Source: Cyanobacteria bacterium TGS_CYA1 (GTDB lineage: Bacteria; Cyanobacteriota; Vampirovibrionia; Obscuribacterales; Obscuribacteraceae). Taken from it: a DNA stretch of 64,000 bases. A model generated the notes under the pieces. It was not told the DNA's origin and made no database searches. It worked only from the letters and a program-made list of their open reading frames with translations. Of the stretch, positions 26,920 to 35,495 are shown one piece after another. The position numbers and the translations under genes are program-made. Position 1 is the stretch's first letter. Every line of letters starts with the position of its first letter. Location: contig JAHCIQ010000007.1 in assembly GCA_026129135.1 (NCBI GenBank), forward strand, positions 202,389 to 266,388. The letters are read 5' to 3'.

Positions 26920-28164
26920 ATGTACAGTCGCAAGAAGTCTAATAACTTAAAGCCAGTTCTGAGTGTCTCAGAGCTTACGGACTCTATAAAGGATGTAATT
27001 GAAACTGCGTTCGATTCGGTTCTGGTGGTGGGCGAAGTCAGTAACGCAAAAGTCTATCCTTCTGGCCATTGGTACTTTTCGATGAAGGACCAGGATGCGA
27101 CTTTATCTTGTGTTTGTTTCAAACAAGCCAATCAACATATCAAATTCAAATTAGAAGACGGACTGCAAATTATTGCCAAGGGAAAATTGAGTGTTTATCC
27201 GCCTCGCGGTGGATATCAGTTAGTGGTTACCGGTATTGAACCGGTAGGAATTGGCGAATGGCAACTGGCATTTGAACAGTTACGCCAGAAATTGGAATTA
27301 GAAGGAGTGCTTGCACCAGAGAGAAAGCGACCGATTCCTATGCTTCCTCAAAAAGTGGGCGTGGTGACAAGTCCAGCCGGAGCTGCTTTGCACGACATTT
27401 TAAATACTCTGAATAGACGAAACAAATCAGTGGAAGTAATAATTTCTCCTGCTAAAGTTCAAGGCGAAGGCAGCGCCGAAAGTGTTGCAAGCGCAATCTT
27501 CTTGTTGCAAGCAATCGAAGATCTTGACGTCATCATCGTGGCACGCGGAGGAGGATCGATTGAAGACTTGTGGTCATTCAATACCGAGATCGTAGCTCGC
27601 GCTGTACTATCCACCACTGTTCCAGTAATTTCAGGAGTGGGACACGAGACCGATGTCACCATTTGCGATCTGGTGGCAGACCTTCGCGCTCCTACCCCCA
27701 CAGCCGCAGCAGAACTCGTATCGAAAGGGTATGCCGAACTGCAAGAACGTTTTCGTTCCTTGAAAAAACATCTATCCTCATCGCTCGATCAAAGACTGGG
27801 ACAAGCTCGAAGACGTCTTGACCGTTTGAATGTGATGCCCAAATTATTGCGTTTTGAGGATAGAATCAAACACAAAATCGCAGCCCTTGCCCACAAACGC
27901 AAAGACGCTTTATCAAGCCTGGAAAAACTTTTGACCAAAAACAAACATCGTCATCTTGCCGCCAAAGAAAAACTTTCCACACTAGGCCCAAAAAATGTGA
28001 TGAGCAGAGGATTTTCTATATTGCGCAAATTAGAAGACGGACAGGTAATTCGAAATTTTGCTCAAGTAAAGCAAGGTGAGACTCTGGAAGGGCTCTTGCT
28101 TGACGGAAAACTATATTTGGAAGTCAAAGAAACGCACGAAAACTGGACCACCCAAGGAGAGTAA
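26920..28164 (+). CDS. xseA: Exodeoxyribonuclease VII large subunit
   Basis: The 414-residue protein has the N-terminal OB fold (SVSELTDSIKDVIETAFDSVLVVGEVSNAK, GHWYFSMKD, ATLSCVCFK). The catalytic domain includes KVGVVTSPAGAALHDILNTLNRR, DVIIVARGGGSIEDLWSFN and PVISGVGHETDVTICDLVADLRAPTPTAAAE. A long coiled-coil region and a C-terminal beta hairpin (GPKNVMSRGFSIL) follow. With XseB it degrades single-stranded DNA to short oligonucleotides without metal. It is followed two bases later by xseB, forming the standard pair. Confidence 0.96.
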   Translation: MYSRKKSNNLKPVLSVSELTDSIKDVIETAFDSVLVVGEVSNAKVYPSGHWYFSMKDQDATLSCVCFKQANQHIKFKLEDGLQIIAKGKLSVYPPRGGYQLVVTGIEPVGIGEWQLAFEQLRQKLELEGVLAPERKRPIPMLPQKVGVVTSPAGAALHDILNTLNRRNKSVEVIISPAKVQGEGSAESVASAIFLLQAIEDLDVIIVARGGGSIEDLWSFNTEIVARAVLSTTVPVISGVGHETDVTICDLVADLRAPTPTAAAELVSKGYAELQERFRSLKKHLSSSLDQRLGQARRRLDRLNVMPKLLRFEDRIKHKIAALAHKRKDALSSLEKLLTKNKHRHLAAKEKLSTLGPKNVMSRGFSILRKLEDGQVIRNFAQVKQGETLEGLLLDGKLYLEVKETHENWTTQGE

Positions 28165-28166
28165 AA

Positions 28167-28694
28167 ATGACTCAAGCAGAAAAAACCCACGACTTTGAAA
28201 AGACGCTCGAAGAGCTCGAAGCAGTGGTTTCCCAGTTAGATGGCGAAGTCAAACTCGAGAAAGCACTCGAACTTTTCGAACATGGAGTACTTTTGTCCAA
28301 GCGTTGCGAAGAATTTCTCAAAGGCGCCGAACAAAAAGTGGAAATTTTAAAACGTCTGGCAGACGGCTCTATCGTTACTCAAAAATTTGACGACCCAAAA
28401 TCTGAAACCATATCTTCGGTAGTAACTAACTACGATGTTGAAGAAGACGAAGACGACGATGAAGATGACGACGAAGACGAAGATGAAGACGAAGAAGATG
28501 AAGACGAAGAAGATGAAGATGACGAAGATGAAGACGATGACGATTTGAAATATTCATCAAAATCGAAAGTGAAAGCGAACCTACCAGCTAAGCAAGCGGC
28601 GCGCTCGCGAAAGAAAGAATCGCTTGAAATCGGGATGCAAACAGAATCAGCTGATTCAACCAATCAACTTCGGATCAAAATAGAAGAAAGCTAG
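28167..28694 (+). CDS. xseB: Exodeoxyribonuclease VII small subunit with acidic C-terminal extension
   Basis: Residues 5-68 are a normal XseB (FEKTLEELEAVVSQLDGEVK, LEKALELFEHGVLLSKRCEEFL). The usual protein ends near residue 80, but this one continues to 175. The extension has a stretch of about 36 residues that are almost all Asp or Glu (residues 91-126), then a Lys/Arg-rich segment and a polar tail. The start has GGAGAG immediately upstream, overlapping the xseA stop. The gene faces rplI with only three bases between the two stop codons. The acidic tract might mimic DNA or regulate the nuclease (inference). Confidence 0.93.
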   Translation: MTQAEKTHDFEKTLEELEAVVSQLDGEVKLEKALELFEHGVLLSKRCEEFLKGAEQKVEILKRLADGSIVTQKFDDPKSETISSVVTNYDVEEDEDDDEDDDEDEDEDEEDEDEEDEDDEDEDDDDLKYSSKSKVKANLPAKQAARSRKKESLEIGMQTESADSTNQLRIKIEES

Positions 28695-28697
28695 AAA

Positions 28698-29189
28698 CTA
28701 AGCTTCTACAGCTTGTGAATCATAAACAACCGGACGTCCGCCTTCAGGCTCAACTTCCAGGTCGCATTTAGCTTGAACTTCGCTGGTCAATTTGACCAGA
28801 ATGCTGTAGGTGCCCAGTACGTTGATATCGCCCGAGATTTTCAAATCTCTCTTGTTGATTGGGGCGCCAACTTGCTTTTCAATCAGTTCAGCTACTTCTT
28901 TACTTGTGATTTTGCCATAGAGCTTACCACCGTCACCGGCTTTGGCACTCATTTTCAAGGTAGGAAGATTGGTGATAGACTCAGCCAGTTTGACAGCTTC
29001 GTCATGAGCTTTTTGAGCTTTTTTACGCAAAGCTTCCATATCTTCTTCGCGTTTTTTCATTGTGCCTTTTGTGGCCAAGACAGCCAGACGTCTGGGTTCG
29101 AGAAAGTTGCGGAAATAGCCACGTTTGGCTTCAACCACATCTCCTGCTTTACCAAGCTTTTGAACCGTTTCCTGAAGAATGACTTTCAT
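28698..29189 (-). CDS. rplI: 50S ribosomal protein L9
   Basis: The start is the ATG at 29189 (MKVILQETVQKLGK), with AGGAG five bases upstream. The frame is open to 29258, but L9 proteins always begin with this strand. The 163-residue length is slightly longer than the usual 148. The N-domain contains GDVVEAKRGYFRNFLEPRRLA, then the long connecting helix and the C-domain (LYGKITSKEVAELIEKQ). L9 binds domain V of 23S rRNA and extends from the stalk base of the large subunit. The typical neighbours rpsF, ssb, rpsR and dnaB are absent here. Confidence 0.96.
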   Translation of the reverse strand: MKVILQETVQKLGKAGDVVEAKRGYFRNFLEPRRLAVLATKGTMKKREEDMEALRKKAQKAHDEAVKLAESITNLPTLKMSAKAGDGGKLYGKITSKEVAELIEKQVGAPINKRDLKISGDINVLGTYSILVKLTSEVQAKCDLEVEPEGGRPVVYDSQAVEA

Positions 29190-29298
29190 GACAACTCCTG
29201 TGCCAGCGCGAAAAATATACGAAGCATAGAAAATACCACGTTCAATGCCCATACTCAAGGAGTTATTAAGCGAAATGAGACTTTGGCTTTACCAGTGG

Positions 29299-29763
29299 TT
29301 AGTCTTTGCCGATACTTTCGCGAAACATTCCCCGCACGCCAGAGGGGTCCGAAAGGAAGCCGAACTTTCTGTAAAACCCATCGGTACCTGGGTCAGCGTA
29401 CAAAGTCACAAGCGGAATGCCATCATCTTCTAAGTGACGTAATATTTCGAACATTACAAGTCGCCCGACGCCTTGCCCTTGATAGCTTGGTCGAACAGCC
29501 ATATCCCAGATTGTGGCATTGAACACCTGGTCGCCAGTGGCTCTGGCAAACCCAACCATCGCGCCATTGTGCCAGACAGAAATTACAGCAACGCTATTTT
29601 TCAGTGCCTTGCGAATCAGCTCTGGCTCTCTCCAGCTCCAGCCAACCGATTGACAAATATCCTGGACGTCTTCTGGGTTGATGCTCTTGTCACGGCTGAC
29701 TTGCACTTCGTTAAGCAGTGGTCCGTTTTTGTCATCGAATTTTTTGAAAATACTCAGGACCAT
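29299..29763 (-). CDS. GNAT-family N-acetyltransferase
   Basis: The 154-residue protein has the GNAT core: NGAMVGFARATGD, WDMAVRPSYQGQGVGRLVM with the acetyl-CoA pyrophosphate loop Q-x-x-G-V-G, and a C-terminal GTDGFYRKFGF that is typical of small-molecule or protein acetylases. The substrate is unknown. ATG 29763 is preferred to ATG 29772 because the GAGGA site then has normal nine-base spacing. The start lies one base after the rlmD stop, so translation is coupled to the methyltransferase. Confidence 0.88.
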   Translation of the reverse strand: MVLSIFKKFDDKNGPLLNEVQVSRDKSINPEDVQDICQSVGWSWREPELIRKALKNSVAVISVWHNGAMVGFARATGDQVFNATIWDMAVRPSYQGQGVGRLVMFEILRHLEDDGIPLVTLYADPGTDGFYRKFGFLSDPSGVRGMFRESIGKD

Positions 29764-29764
29764 T

Positions 29765-31288
29765 TCAGTCATTCCTCTTTAAAAGCGCCAGAGACTCAAC
29801 GTGATAAGTCTGGGGGAACATGTCAAAAGGCAAAATTCTCTCGACTTTATACCCAATATTCTCTCCTATTTCTCTGTTTTCCGGACTATTTGAAGAGGAA
29901 TCAGATAGCAGTTTTGCTAAATCTCTTGCCAGTGTCACTGGATTGCAACTCATATACACGATTTTCTTGGGGGCCAGCTGCAAGACCGAATCTATCACAG
30001 AACCAGACACACCCTTGCGCGGCGGGTCGAGCACGATACAATCGGGCTTGAAGTTTCTCTTGATTAGTTCGGGCAGAACTTTCTCTACGTCGCCTTCTTC
30101 GAATTCTATATTGTCGAAATTATTGATCTCGACATTAGCCCGCCCATCGAGAACCGCCTGAGGATGATCTTCTATTGCCACCACTCTTTTGGCGCCAGGT
30201 GCAAGCCAAAGAGCAATAGTTCCGACTCCTGCATAAGCATCGAGTATTACGCTCGTTCTGGCGCTAGCACTATCTGCGGTATCACCAAAAACTTCTTTAT
30301 AGATACGCTCCAAAATCAATTCGGTTTGTCTTGTATTTATTTGAAAAAAACTGGCTGCAGACAGGGCGAATTTTATGCCTTCTTTATGTTTCTGGCTGAG
30401 AGCGGAGTCTTTTGAAAAAAGAGTTTCTTCAATTTTTCCCACACCATCAATCGTAACCGTGCTTCCGCCCATTATGCGGTTTCCAGCCTGAGAGTTAAAA
30501 TTGAGATTGACACCCTGAATGGCAGGATAATCTTTAATCAGCTTTGCCGCCACTTTTGCAAAATGATTTTGCAAATTATCCGAAAGCGCATAAAGACCTG
30601 GAGCGAACAAAACGAAAGTGACAATTATCTGTTGCGAACTTTGTGCTTGCCTGATTAGAATATGGCGCAATAAGCCCTTTTGCACTTGTTCGTCATAAGC
30701 TGGAATTCCCGCGTCTTCTAGCAATCGCTTAGCTGAAATCATGAGCAAATCGAGCTCTTCGGGCTGTACCAGACATTCGTTAATATCCACCAGATCGTGC
30801 GAGTTTCGCTCGTAATAGCCAACCTTCAAACGCCTCTTGCCAGTTTCTTTGATTTTTTGACCTTTCTGCACTGGAAACTGAGACTTGTTTCGATATCTAA
30901 AATATGGGTCTGCTCCCATGGTCGGCTCGAGAATGATATCGCTCAAATCGAGCTTGCCTATTCGCTTCATCGCCTGACGCACTATGTCTTGTTTGGCTTC
31001 AAGCTGAGCTTCGTAAGTCATATGCTGCCACTGACAGCCTCCACACCAATCGAAATAAGCGCATGGTGCTTCCTGTCTATGTTTTGAAGATTCGATCAAA
31101 TGCTCGATTTTTCCTTTGGCAAAATCTTTTCTAACATCGTAAAGTCGCACTGTGGCCACATCGCCAACTGCAGCGCGCTCGACGAATATGGTACAGTTGT
31201 TGAACTTGGCGACACCCTCACCGCCAGGCGCTATGGACTCGATGGTCAAGTCCAATGTTTGTCCTTTTTTTAGATTATGCCAATTCAA
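29765..31288 (-). CDS. rlmD: 23S rRNA (uracil-C5)-methyltransferase, RumA/RlmD type
   Basis: The 507-residue protein starts with a TRAM domain (GQTLDLTIESIAPGGEGVAKF). It then has the Fe-S Cys cluster (APCAYFDWCGGCQWQHMT) and the SAM-binding LDAYAGVGTIALWLA. The catalytic end has DCIVLDPPRKGVS and MSCNPVTLARDL, with the nucleophilic Cys. It methylates a uridine of 23S rRNA at C5; which one (1939, 747 or both) cannot be decided here. The start codon is TTG at 31288, because TAG lies directly upstream in frame and no ATG occurs before the TRAM domain. GGAG lies about 12 bases upstream. Its 5' end overlaps that of the divergent SbcD-like gene by 12 bases. Confidence 0.92.
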   Translation of the reverse strand: MNWHNLKKGQTLDLTIESIAPGGEGVAKFNNCTIFVERAAVGDVATVRLYDVRKDFAKGKIEHLIESSKHRQEAPCAYFDWCGGCQWQHMTYEAQLEAKQDIVRQAMKRIGKLDLSDIILEPTMGADPYFRYRNKSQFPVQKGQKIKETGKRRLKVGYYERNSHDLVDINECLVQPEELDLLMISAKRLLEDAGIPAYDEQVQKGLLRHILIRQAQSSQQIIVTFVLFAPGLYALSDNLQNHFAKVAAKLIKDYPAIQGVNLNFNSQAGNRIMGGSTVTIDGVGKIEETLFSKDSALSQKHKEGIKFALSAASFFQINTRQTELILERIYKEVFGDTADSASARTSVILDAYAGVGTIALWLAPGAKRVVAIEDHPQAVLDGRANVEINNFDNIEFEEGDVEKVLPELIKRNFKPDCIVLDPPRKGVSGSVIDSVLQLAPKKIVYMSCNPVTLARDLAKLLSDSSSNSPENREIGENIGYKVERILPFDMFPQTYHVESLALLKRND

Positions 31289-32518
31289 CTAGTACACGTC
31301 TCCGATATTCATTTTGGCTCTGGCGAGGGTCATGGAAAAATCAATCCTTTGACTGGATTGAACATCCGTTTTGAAGACTTCGTCAACGCCTTAAAAAGAG
31401 TAGTCGACTATGCCATCGACAATCAAGTCGACGTTTTTCTATTTTCTGGGGACGCCTACAGAAACGCTTCTCCAGAGCCCATTTATCAAAAAATGTTCGC
31501 CAGAGAACTCAAGAGGCTTTCAGAAGCCGGCATCTCGACCATTCTTGTTGTAGGCAATCACGACCAGATTTTGCGCTCTACCCAGAGCCATTCGCTGTCT
31601 GTATTTCAAAGTCTCGAAGTACCAGGTGTTATTACAGTTGACCAGCCTACATTTGAAACCATTCAAACTAAAAATGGTCCCTTCCAATTCATCGGTCTTC
31701 CGCATGTCACGCGCAATAATCTCACCACGCTCGAAAAATACGCAGGCTTTACAAGCGCGCAACTAGACGACGTTCTCGTGCGTCATGTAAGCGACCTCTT
31801 TCACGGCTTCTATACCAAACTCAATCCCGAAATCCCCACTGTTGTTTCTGCTCACATGAGTCTAGATCGAGCTTTGGCTGGAATTGAAGAAGAGCTTTTA
31901 GTGGGATACACGCTTACTTTTCCCGCCGATATTTTTATAGACGAAAAAGTCGACTATGTGGCAATGGGGCACATTCATAAATATCAAATAATTCGTCCCA
32001 AAAATCCAGCTATTGTCTACTCGGGCAGTCTTGAGCGAGTAGATTTTGGAGAAGCCAATGAAGACAAGGGTTTTGTTCATGTCAATCTTGAGCGAAATAA
32101 CACAAGTTATTCGTTTCATTCTATTAATCCAAGACCATTCGTCACTGTCGATGCAGACTTGAGCGATTTGAACGGCGATGATGACGCCACAGAAATACTT
32201 GGCAAGAAAGTATCCAAAGCGGTGATTCCAGGCTGTGTTCTGCGTATACGCTATCGAATCAAACAAGACAAAGTTGGTGAAGTGAATGAACGCAAAATTC
32301 TGCAATTGGCTCAAGATGCTCTTTCTGTTCGTTTGCAACCAGAACTGATACCAGACAAATCAAAAGCGCGTTTACCTCAACTGACTGAGCAATCAGCCAC
32401 TTCGCCCCTTGCGGCACTTGAACTTTATTTAAGTGAAACTTGCTGTGACGACAAGGAAAGACTGTTAAGCAGAGCCAAAGAAATCATGAATGAACTCGAT
32501 TCGTCTGAGATAATTTAG
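31277..32518 (+). CDS. sbcD: SbcD/Mre11-like metallophosphoesterase
   Basis: The 413-residue protein has the calcineurin-type metal motifs in order: DIHFGSG (residues 10-16), FLFSGDAYRN (about 55), VVGNHDQ (about 95), VSAHMSLD and AMGHIHKYQ (about 235), followed by YSGSLERVDFGE. These are features of SbcD/Mre11, the nuclease partner of the SbcC/Rad50 ATPase in hairpin and break processing. No sbcC is adjacent, although it normally follows sbcD, so the partner must be elsewhere or the protein may work differently. The ATG lies inside the start region of the divergent rlmD gene. Confidence 0.87.
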   Translation: MPIQLVHVSDIHFGSGEGHGKINPLTGLNIRFEDFVNALKRVVDYAIDNQVDVFLFSGDAYRNASPEPIYQKMFARELKRLSEAGISTILVVGNHDQILRSTQSHSLSVFQSLEVPGVITVDQPTFETIQTKNGPFQFIGLPHVTRNNLTTLEKYAGFTSAQLDDVLVRHVSDLFHGFYTKLNPEIPTVVSAHMSLDRALAGIEEELLVGYTLTFPADIFIDEKVDYVAMGHIHKYQIIRPKNPAIVYSGSLERVDFGEANEDKGFVHVNLERNNTSYSFHSINPRPFVTVDADLSDLNGDDDATEILGKKVSKAVIPGCVLRIRYRIKQDKVGEVNERKILQLAQDALSVRLQPELIPDKSKARLPQLTEQSATSPLAALELYLSETCCDDKERLLSRAKEIMNELDSSEII

Positions 32519-32540
32519 TGATTCACTTTGGAGAATAACA

Positions 32541-33158
32541 ATGTTTGCAATAAACAAGAAGCAACTGTTACTAGCCACCATGTCAGTTTGTGCCACCATC
32601 AGCTTAGTTGGTTGCGGAAGCGCCGATGTAGCTGACAAAACAAACGCGGTTACTAAACAGGGCACTATCGATGTAGAAACCATGACTGTTGGTATTCCAG
32701 AACAATCCTTGCAAAAAGCAGTATTTTCGTTCGCTCTTGACGATACACCTATCGCACATACTGGCGGCAAAAATCAGTACATGGCTCGCAACAAACTAAA
32801 AGATGGCGCAGTCGTGCTTGCTCAATGCAAAAATGGACAATGCTTCCAGTTGCAACACTTATACCGAGATACTCCGGTAAGTGCTGAAGAAGGAGAAGCA
32901 GCCATGAAAGCAATGCTTCCAAAAGATGCGCCACCACAATCGAAAGTGGATGACTCGCAACTTTCAGATTCCAAAATCAAAATGCCGGTCGTGGGTTATT
33001 ACTTTGGTGATGACTATTACGGCACAATCACCTACACAAACCCTAGCGACAAAAAAGTGTTTTCAGTGACAGTGGACAAACTTGCAGTCCTGAGAGAAGG
33101 CAAAGAAGCAAGCGCAGCTGGTAGCGCAACTCCCGCTGAAGAAAAACCAGCACAGTAA
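32541..33158 (+). CDS. Lipoprotein of unknown function
   Basis: The start has GGAG about eight bases upstream. The N-terminus is a lipoprotein signal: KKQLLLATMSVCATISLVGCGSAD, with the lipobox LVGC. The mature part (about 180 residues) is mostly beta with a short CKNGQC motif and a disordered Ala/Glu/Pro tail. No family is recognised. It follows the SbcD-like gene by 22 bases and ends with a clear terminator. It is likely in the outer or inner membrane. Confidence 0.8.
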   Translation: MFAINKKQLLLATMSVCATISLVGCGSADVADKTNAVTKQGTIDVETMTVGIPEQSLQKAVFSFALDDTPIAHTGGKNQYMARNKLKDGAVVLAQCKNGQCFQLQHLYRDTPVSAEEGEAAMKAMLPKDAPPQSKVDDSQLSDSKIKMPVVGYYFGDDYYGTITYTNPSDKKVFSVTVDKLAVLREGKEASAAGSATPAEEKPAQ

Positions 33159-33194
33159 GCTCAACAAAAGCTCTGCAAAAAAACTAAAGGCAAG

Positions 33195-33219
33195 GCCGTT
33201 TCTTTCGAAGCGGCTTTTT
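33195..33219 (+). terminator. Intrinsic terminator of the lipoprotein gene
   Basis: Arms gccgtttc and gaagcggc (one G-T pair) with loop tttc, followed by a five-T run. It lies 36 bases after the stop codon. Confidence 0.85.
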
Positions 33220-33341
33220 ACTTTTCAGTCAATATTCTAACAACAGATCAAGGAACTCTTTTTTCGCTAATTTTTTTGAAAGAAATACAGCAGTATTTCT
33301 TTCACCGTAGGTGGGACAGAAAAGGACCTATTCCTTGCCTG

Positions 33342-34400
33342 TTAACGATTTCGGATTTTTTCCATTTCAAGCGAATGACGAACAGCCTCTTCGCGAGAAA
33401 GCGGGGTGAATTCATCACAAAAGCCTGTTCCGAGCTTGTTTCCGACTACATAAGTGGGACGAGCTCTTACTTCATCCAGAACTTTGGCCAGGTAAACTGC
33501 CACCACACCTAGCACCATAGCCTGAACGCCGGTGAAAAGGGCCATCGCACATACAAGGGCAAAATTATCCAACACCAACCCAGCTAAAATCCAGTGTACG
33601 AGGCAAGCAACGACACCTATTGCTGCAACTGCAAAACCAATTACAGGAATCGAATACAAAGGCAATATGCTGAAACTCAATAAGCCATCAAGCGCAAGCA
33701 TCAAAAGTTTTTTGGGAGTGTAAGCCGTTTCACCAAGTTCGCGAGCGTCGCGCTCGAGCATGATGCCACACTGCTTGAATCCAAGCCAGGGTATTAGACC
33801 GCGAATGAATCTGGTCTTTTCGGGCATATGGCGCAGAGCTTCGACCACTTTGCGATCGAGCAGACGAAAGTCGCCTGAATCAAGTGGAATATTGATGCTA
33901 GAAACAGATCCCAGCAGACGATAGAACAGGTATGCAGTCAAACGCTTGATAGCACGGTCGCGTCTTTTGGCTCTGGTCGCATAGACTACATCGTAGCCCT
34001 CTCTCCATTTCTGAACCATTGAAGGTATCAGCTCTGGGGGATCCTGCAAATCAGAATCCATATTCACGACAATTTCGCCGCTTGCATAATCGAGTCCGGC
34101 TGTAATGGCAGCTTGTTGGCCAAAATTACGCGATAACTCAACCAACTTTATATGTGGATACTCAACGGCAATGTGACGCAAAGCACTAGATGTGTGATCC
34201 TTGCTGCCGTCGTTCACAAAAAGGACTTCATAAGTCATCCTGAGCGGGTTAATAGCCTTGCTCAGACGCTCAAGCAACAGCGTCAAATTGCGGGGCTCTT
34301 CATTGTAGACAGCCACAATTATGGATATATCTATGGATTCCGGGCGACTCGAGATGCTCAACTGACAATCAGCTCCTGAAATAAATTCAGTCGTCAACAA
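33342..34400 (-). CDS. GT2 glycosyltransferase, DPM1/GtrB-type with membrane anchor
   Basis: The 352-residue protein has the GT-A fold signature SIIVAVYNEEPRNL, VLFVNDGSKDHTS, LSRNFGQQAAITAGLDYASG and VNMDSDLQDPPELIP. The DxD is part of MDSDLQ. Two C-terminal membrane helices (about residues 230-290) are typical of the GtrB/ArnC-like enzymes that move a sugar from a nucleotide onto undecaprenyl phosphate. Products feed GT-C transferases such as the two large ones upstream. The TTG start at 34400 is uncertain; a TTG further in (LSISSRPESID) has a better AGGAG spacing. It is the last gene of the minus-strand glycan block. Confidence 0.88.
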   Translation of the reverse strand: MLTTEFISGADCQLSISSRPESIDISIIVAVYNEEPRNLTLLLERLSKAINPLRMTYEVLFVNDGSKDHTSSALRHIAVEYPHIKLVELSRNFGQQAAITAGLDYASGEIVVNMDSDLQDPPELIPSMVQKWREGYDVVYATRAKRRDRAIKRLTAYLFYRLLGSVSSINIPLDSGDFRLLDRKVVEALRHMPEKTRFIRGLIPWLGFKQCGIMLERDARELGETAYTPKKLLMLALDGLLSFSILPLYSIPVIGFAVAAIGVVACLVHWILAGLVLDNFALVCAMALFTGVQAMVLGVVAVYLAKVLDEVRARPTYVVGNKLGTGFCDEFTPLSREEAVRHSLEMEKIRNR

Positions 34401-34489
34401 CCTCGTGATTCTCTCCTAGACTTCAAGAATCGGTCAACTTGGCAATTCTAAGATTATAATTCTGCAATCTTTCTGTTTTGACGAACGTA

Positions 34490-35425
34490 TCAAACAACGC
34501 TCAAAGACTTCGCCCAGTTCCAGGCTTTCTCGATTCCTTCTTTCAAATCTATTTGCGGCTCCCATTTCAAATATTTGCGAGCCAAATCGATATCGAGCAC
34601 ATTTGAGGGAACATCAAGTGACCGCGCTGGCGTCTTTTCGACCTTCACTGGCACGTCGACCACTTGCTGTATGGTCTCAACAATATTACTTAATGAATAA
34701 CCTTTGCCTGAACCTATATTGAACACTCTTGGCTCACCTGGTTTAGCCTCGAATTCACCACACGCGATGATTGCTTTAGCCGCATCAGTTATATAGATGA
34801 AATCGCGAACTACCTGTCCGTCGCCAAAAATCGTAATTGGCTTGCCTGCCTTGATTCTGCCTAGAAAAACGCCAATCGCTCCCTGCTTTGAGTCGGGATT
34901 TTGTCTTTCACCATATGGATTGGCAATACGAGCAACGACATAATCTAAGCCGTGCAATTGATGATAAAGACTTAAGTATTTTTCAATCGCAAGCTTAGTG
35001 ATTCCATACGAACAAATCGGATCTTTTGGATGATCTTCCTTAATAGGAACCGACTTTGGCACTCCATAAACAGTGCCGCCAGACGAAATAAAAACAAACT
35101 TCTTCACTTTGGCTGCCAGACTTTCTTGCACCAACTGCAAGGTGTCTACAAGGTTTGAGCGGACATCATAAATAGGATCGTTGTTAGATGTTTCAGGCAA
35201 AGTGGTGTAAGCCAGATGGAAAACGATATCCATGCCTTCGACTGCCTTTTGCACGTCACCATGGTTGCCCAGATCGGCGCCGATCATATACTCGACACCT
35301 GCGATAGGTTCCATGAATCGGCTTGGGAATTTGTCGAAAACTCTAGTCTGGTAGCCCTTTGCCACAAGGTGTTCTACCAGGCTCGTGCCTATAAATCCAT
35401 TGCCGCCGATGACCACGGCTTTCAT
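34490..35425 (-). CDS. NAD-dependent sugar-nucleotide epimerase/dehydratase (GalE-like)
   Basis: The 311-residue protein begins with the Rossmann motif VIGGNGFIGTSLVEHL. It has an FISSGGTVYG strand and the YGITKLAIEKYL catalytic Tyr-x-x-x-Lys, and then the substrate-domain VVRDFIYITDAAKAI. It belongs to the extended SDR superfamily. UDP-glucose/galactose 4-epimerase is the best guess, but other nucleotide-sugar modifications are possible. It supplies precursors to the neighbouring transferases. Confidence 0.9.
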   Translation of the reverse strand: MKAVVIGGNGFIGTSLVEHLVAKGYQTRVFDKFPSRFMEPIAGVEYMIGADLGNHGDVQKAVEGMDIVFHLAYTTLPETSNNDPIYDVRSNLVDTLQLVQESLAAKVKKFVFISSGGTVYGVPKSVPIKEDHPKDPICSYGITKLAIEKYLSLYHQLHGLDYVVARIANPYGERQNPDSKQGAIGVFLGRIKAGKPITIFGDGQVVRDFIYITDAAKAIIACGEFEAKPGEPRVFNIGSGKGYSLSNIVETIQQVVDVPVKVEKTPARSLDVPSNVLDIDLARKYLKWEPQIDLKEGIEKAWNWAKSLSVV

Positions 35426-35495
35426 AATCTAAATATCCTATTTAATTTGCTCGACTCAAGTATTTTACAGGATAGAGGCGGATTCTGAGAAAGAC

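Noticed and set aside
28430..28663. Minus-strand open frame of poly-Ser
   Set aside because: It is the antisense shadow of the Asp/Glu codons of xseB; no ribosome site and no independent signal.
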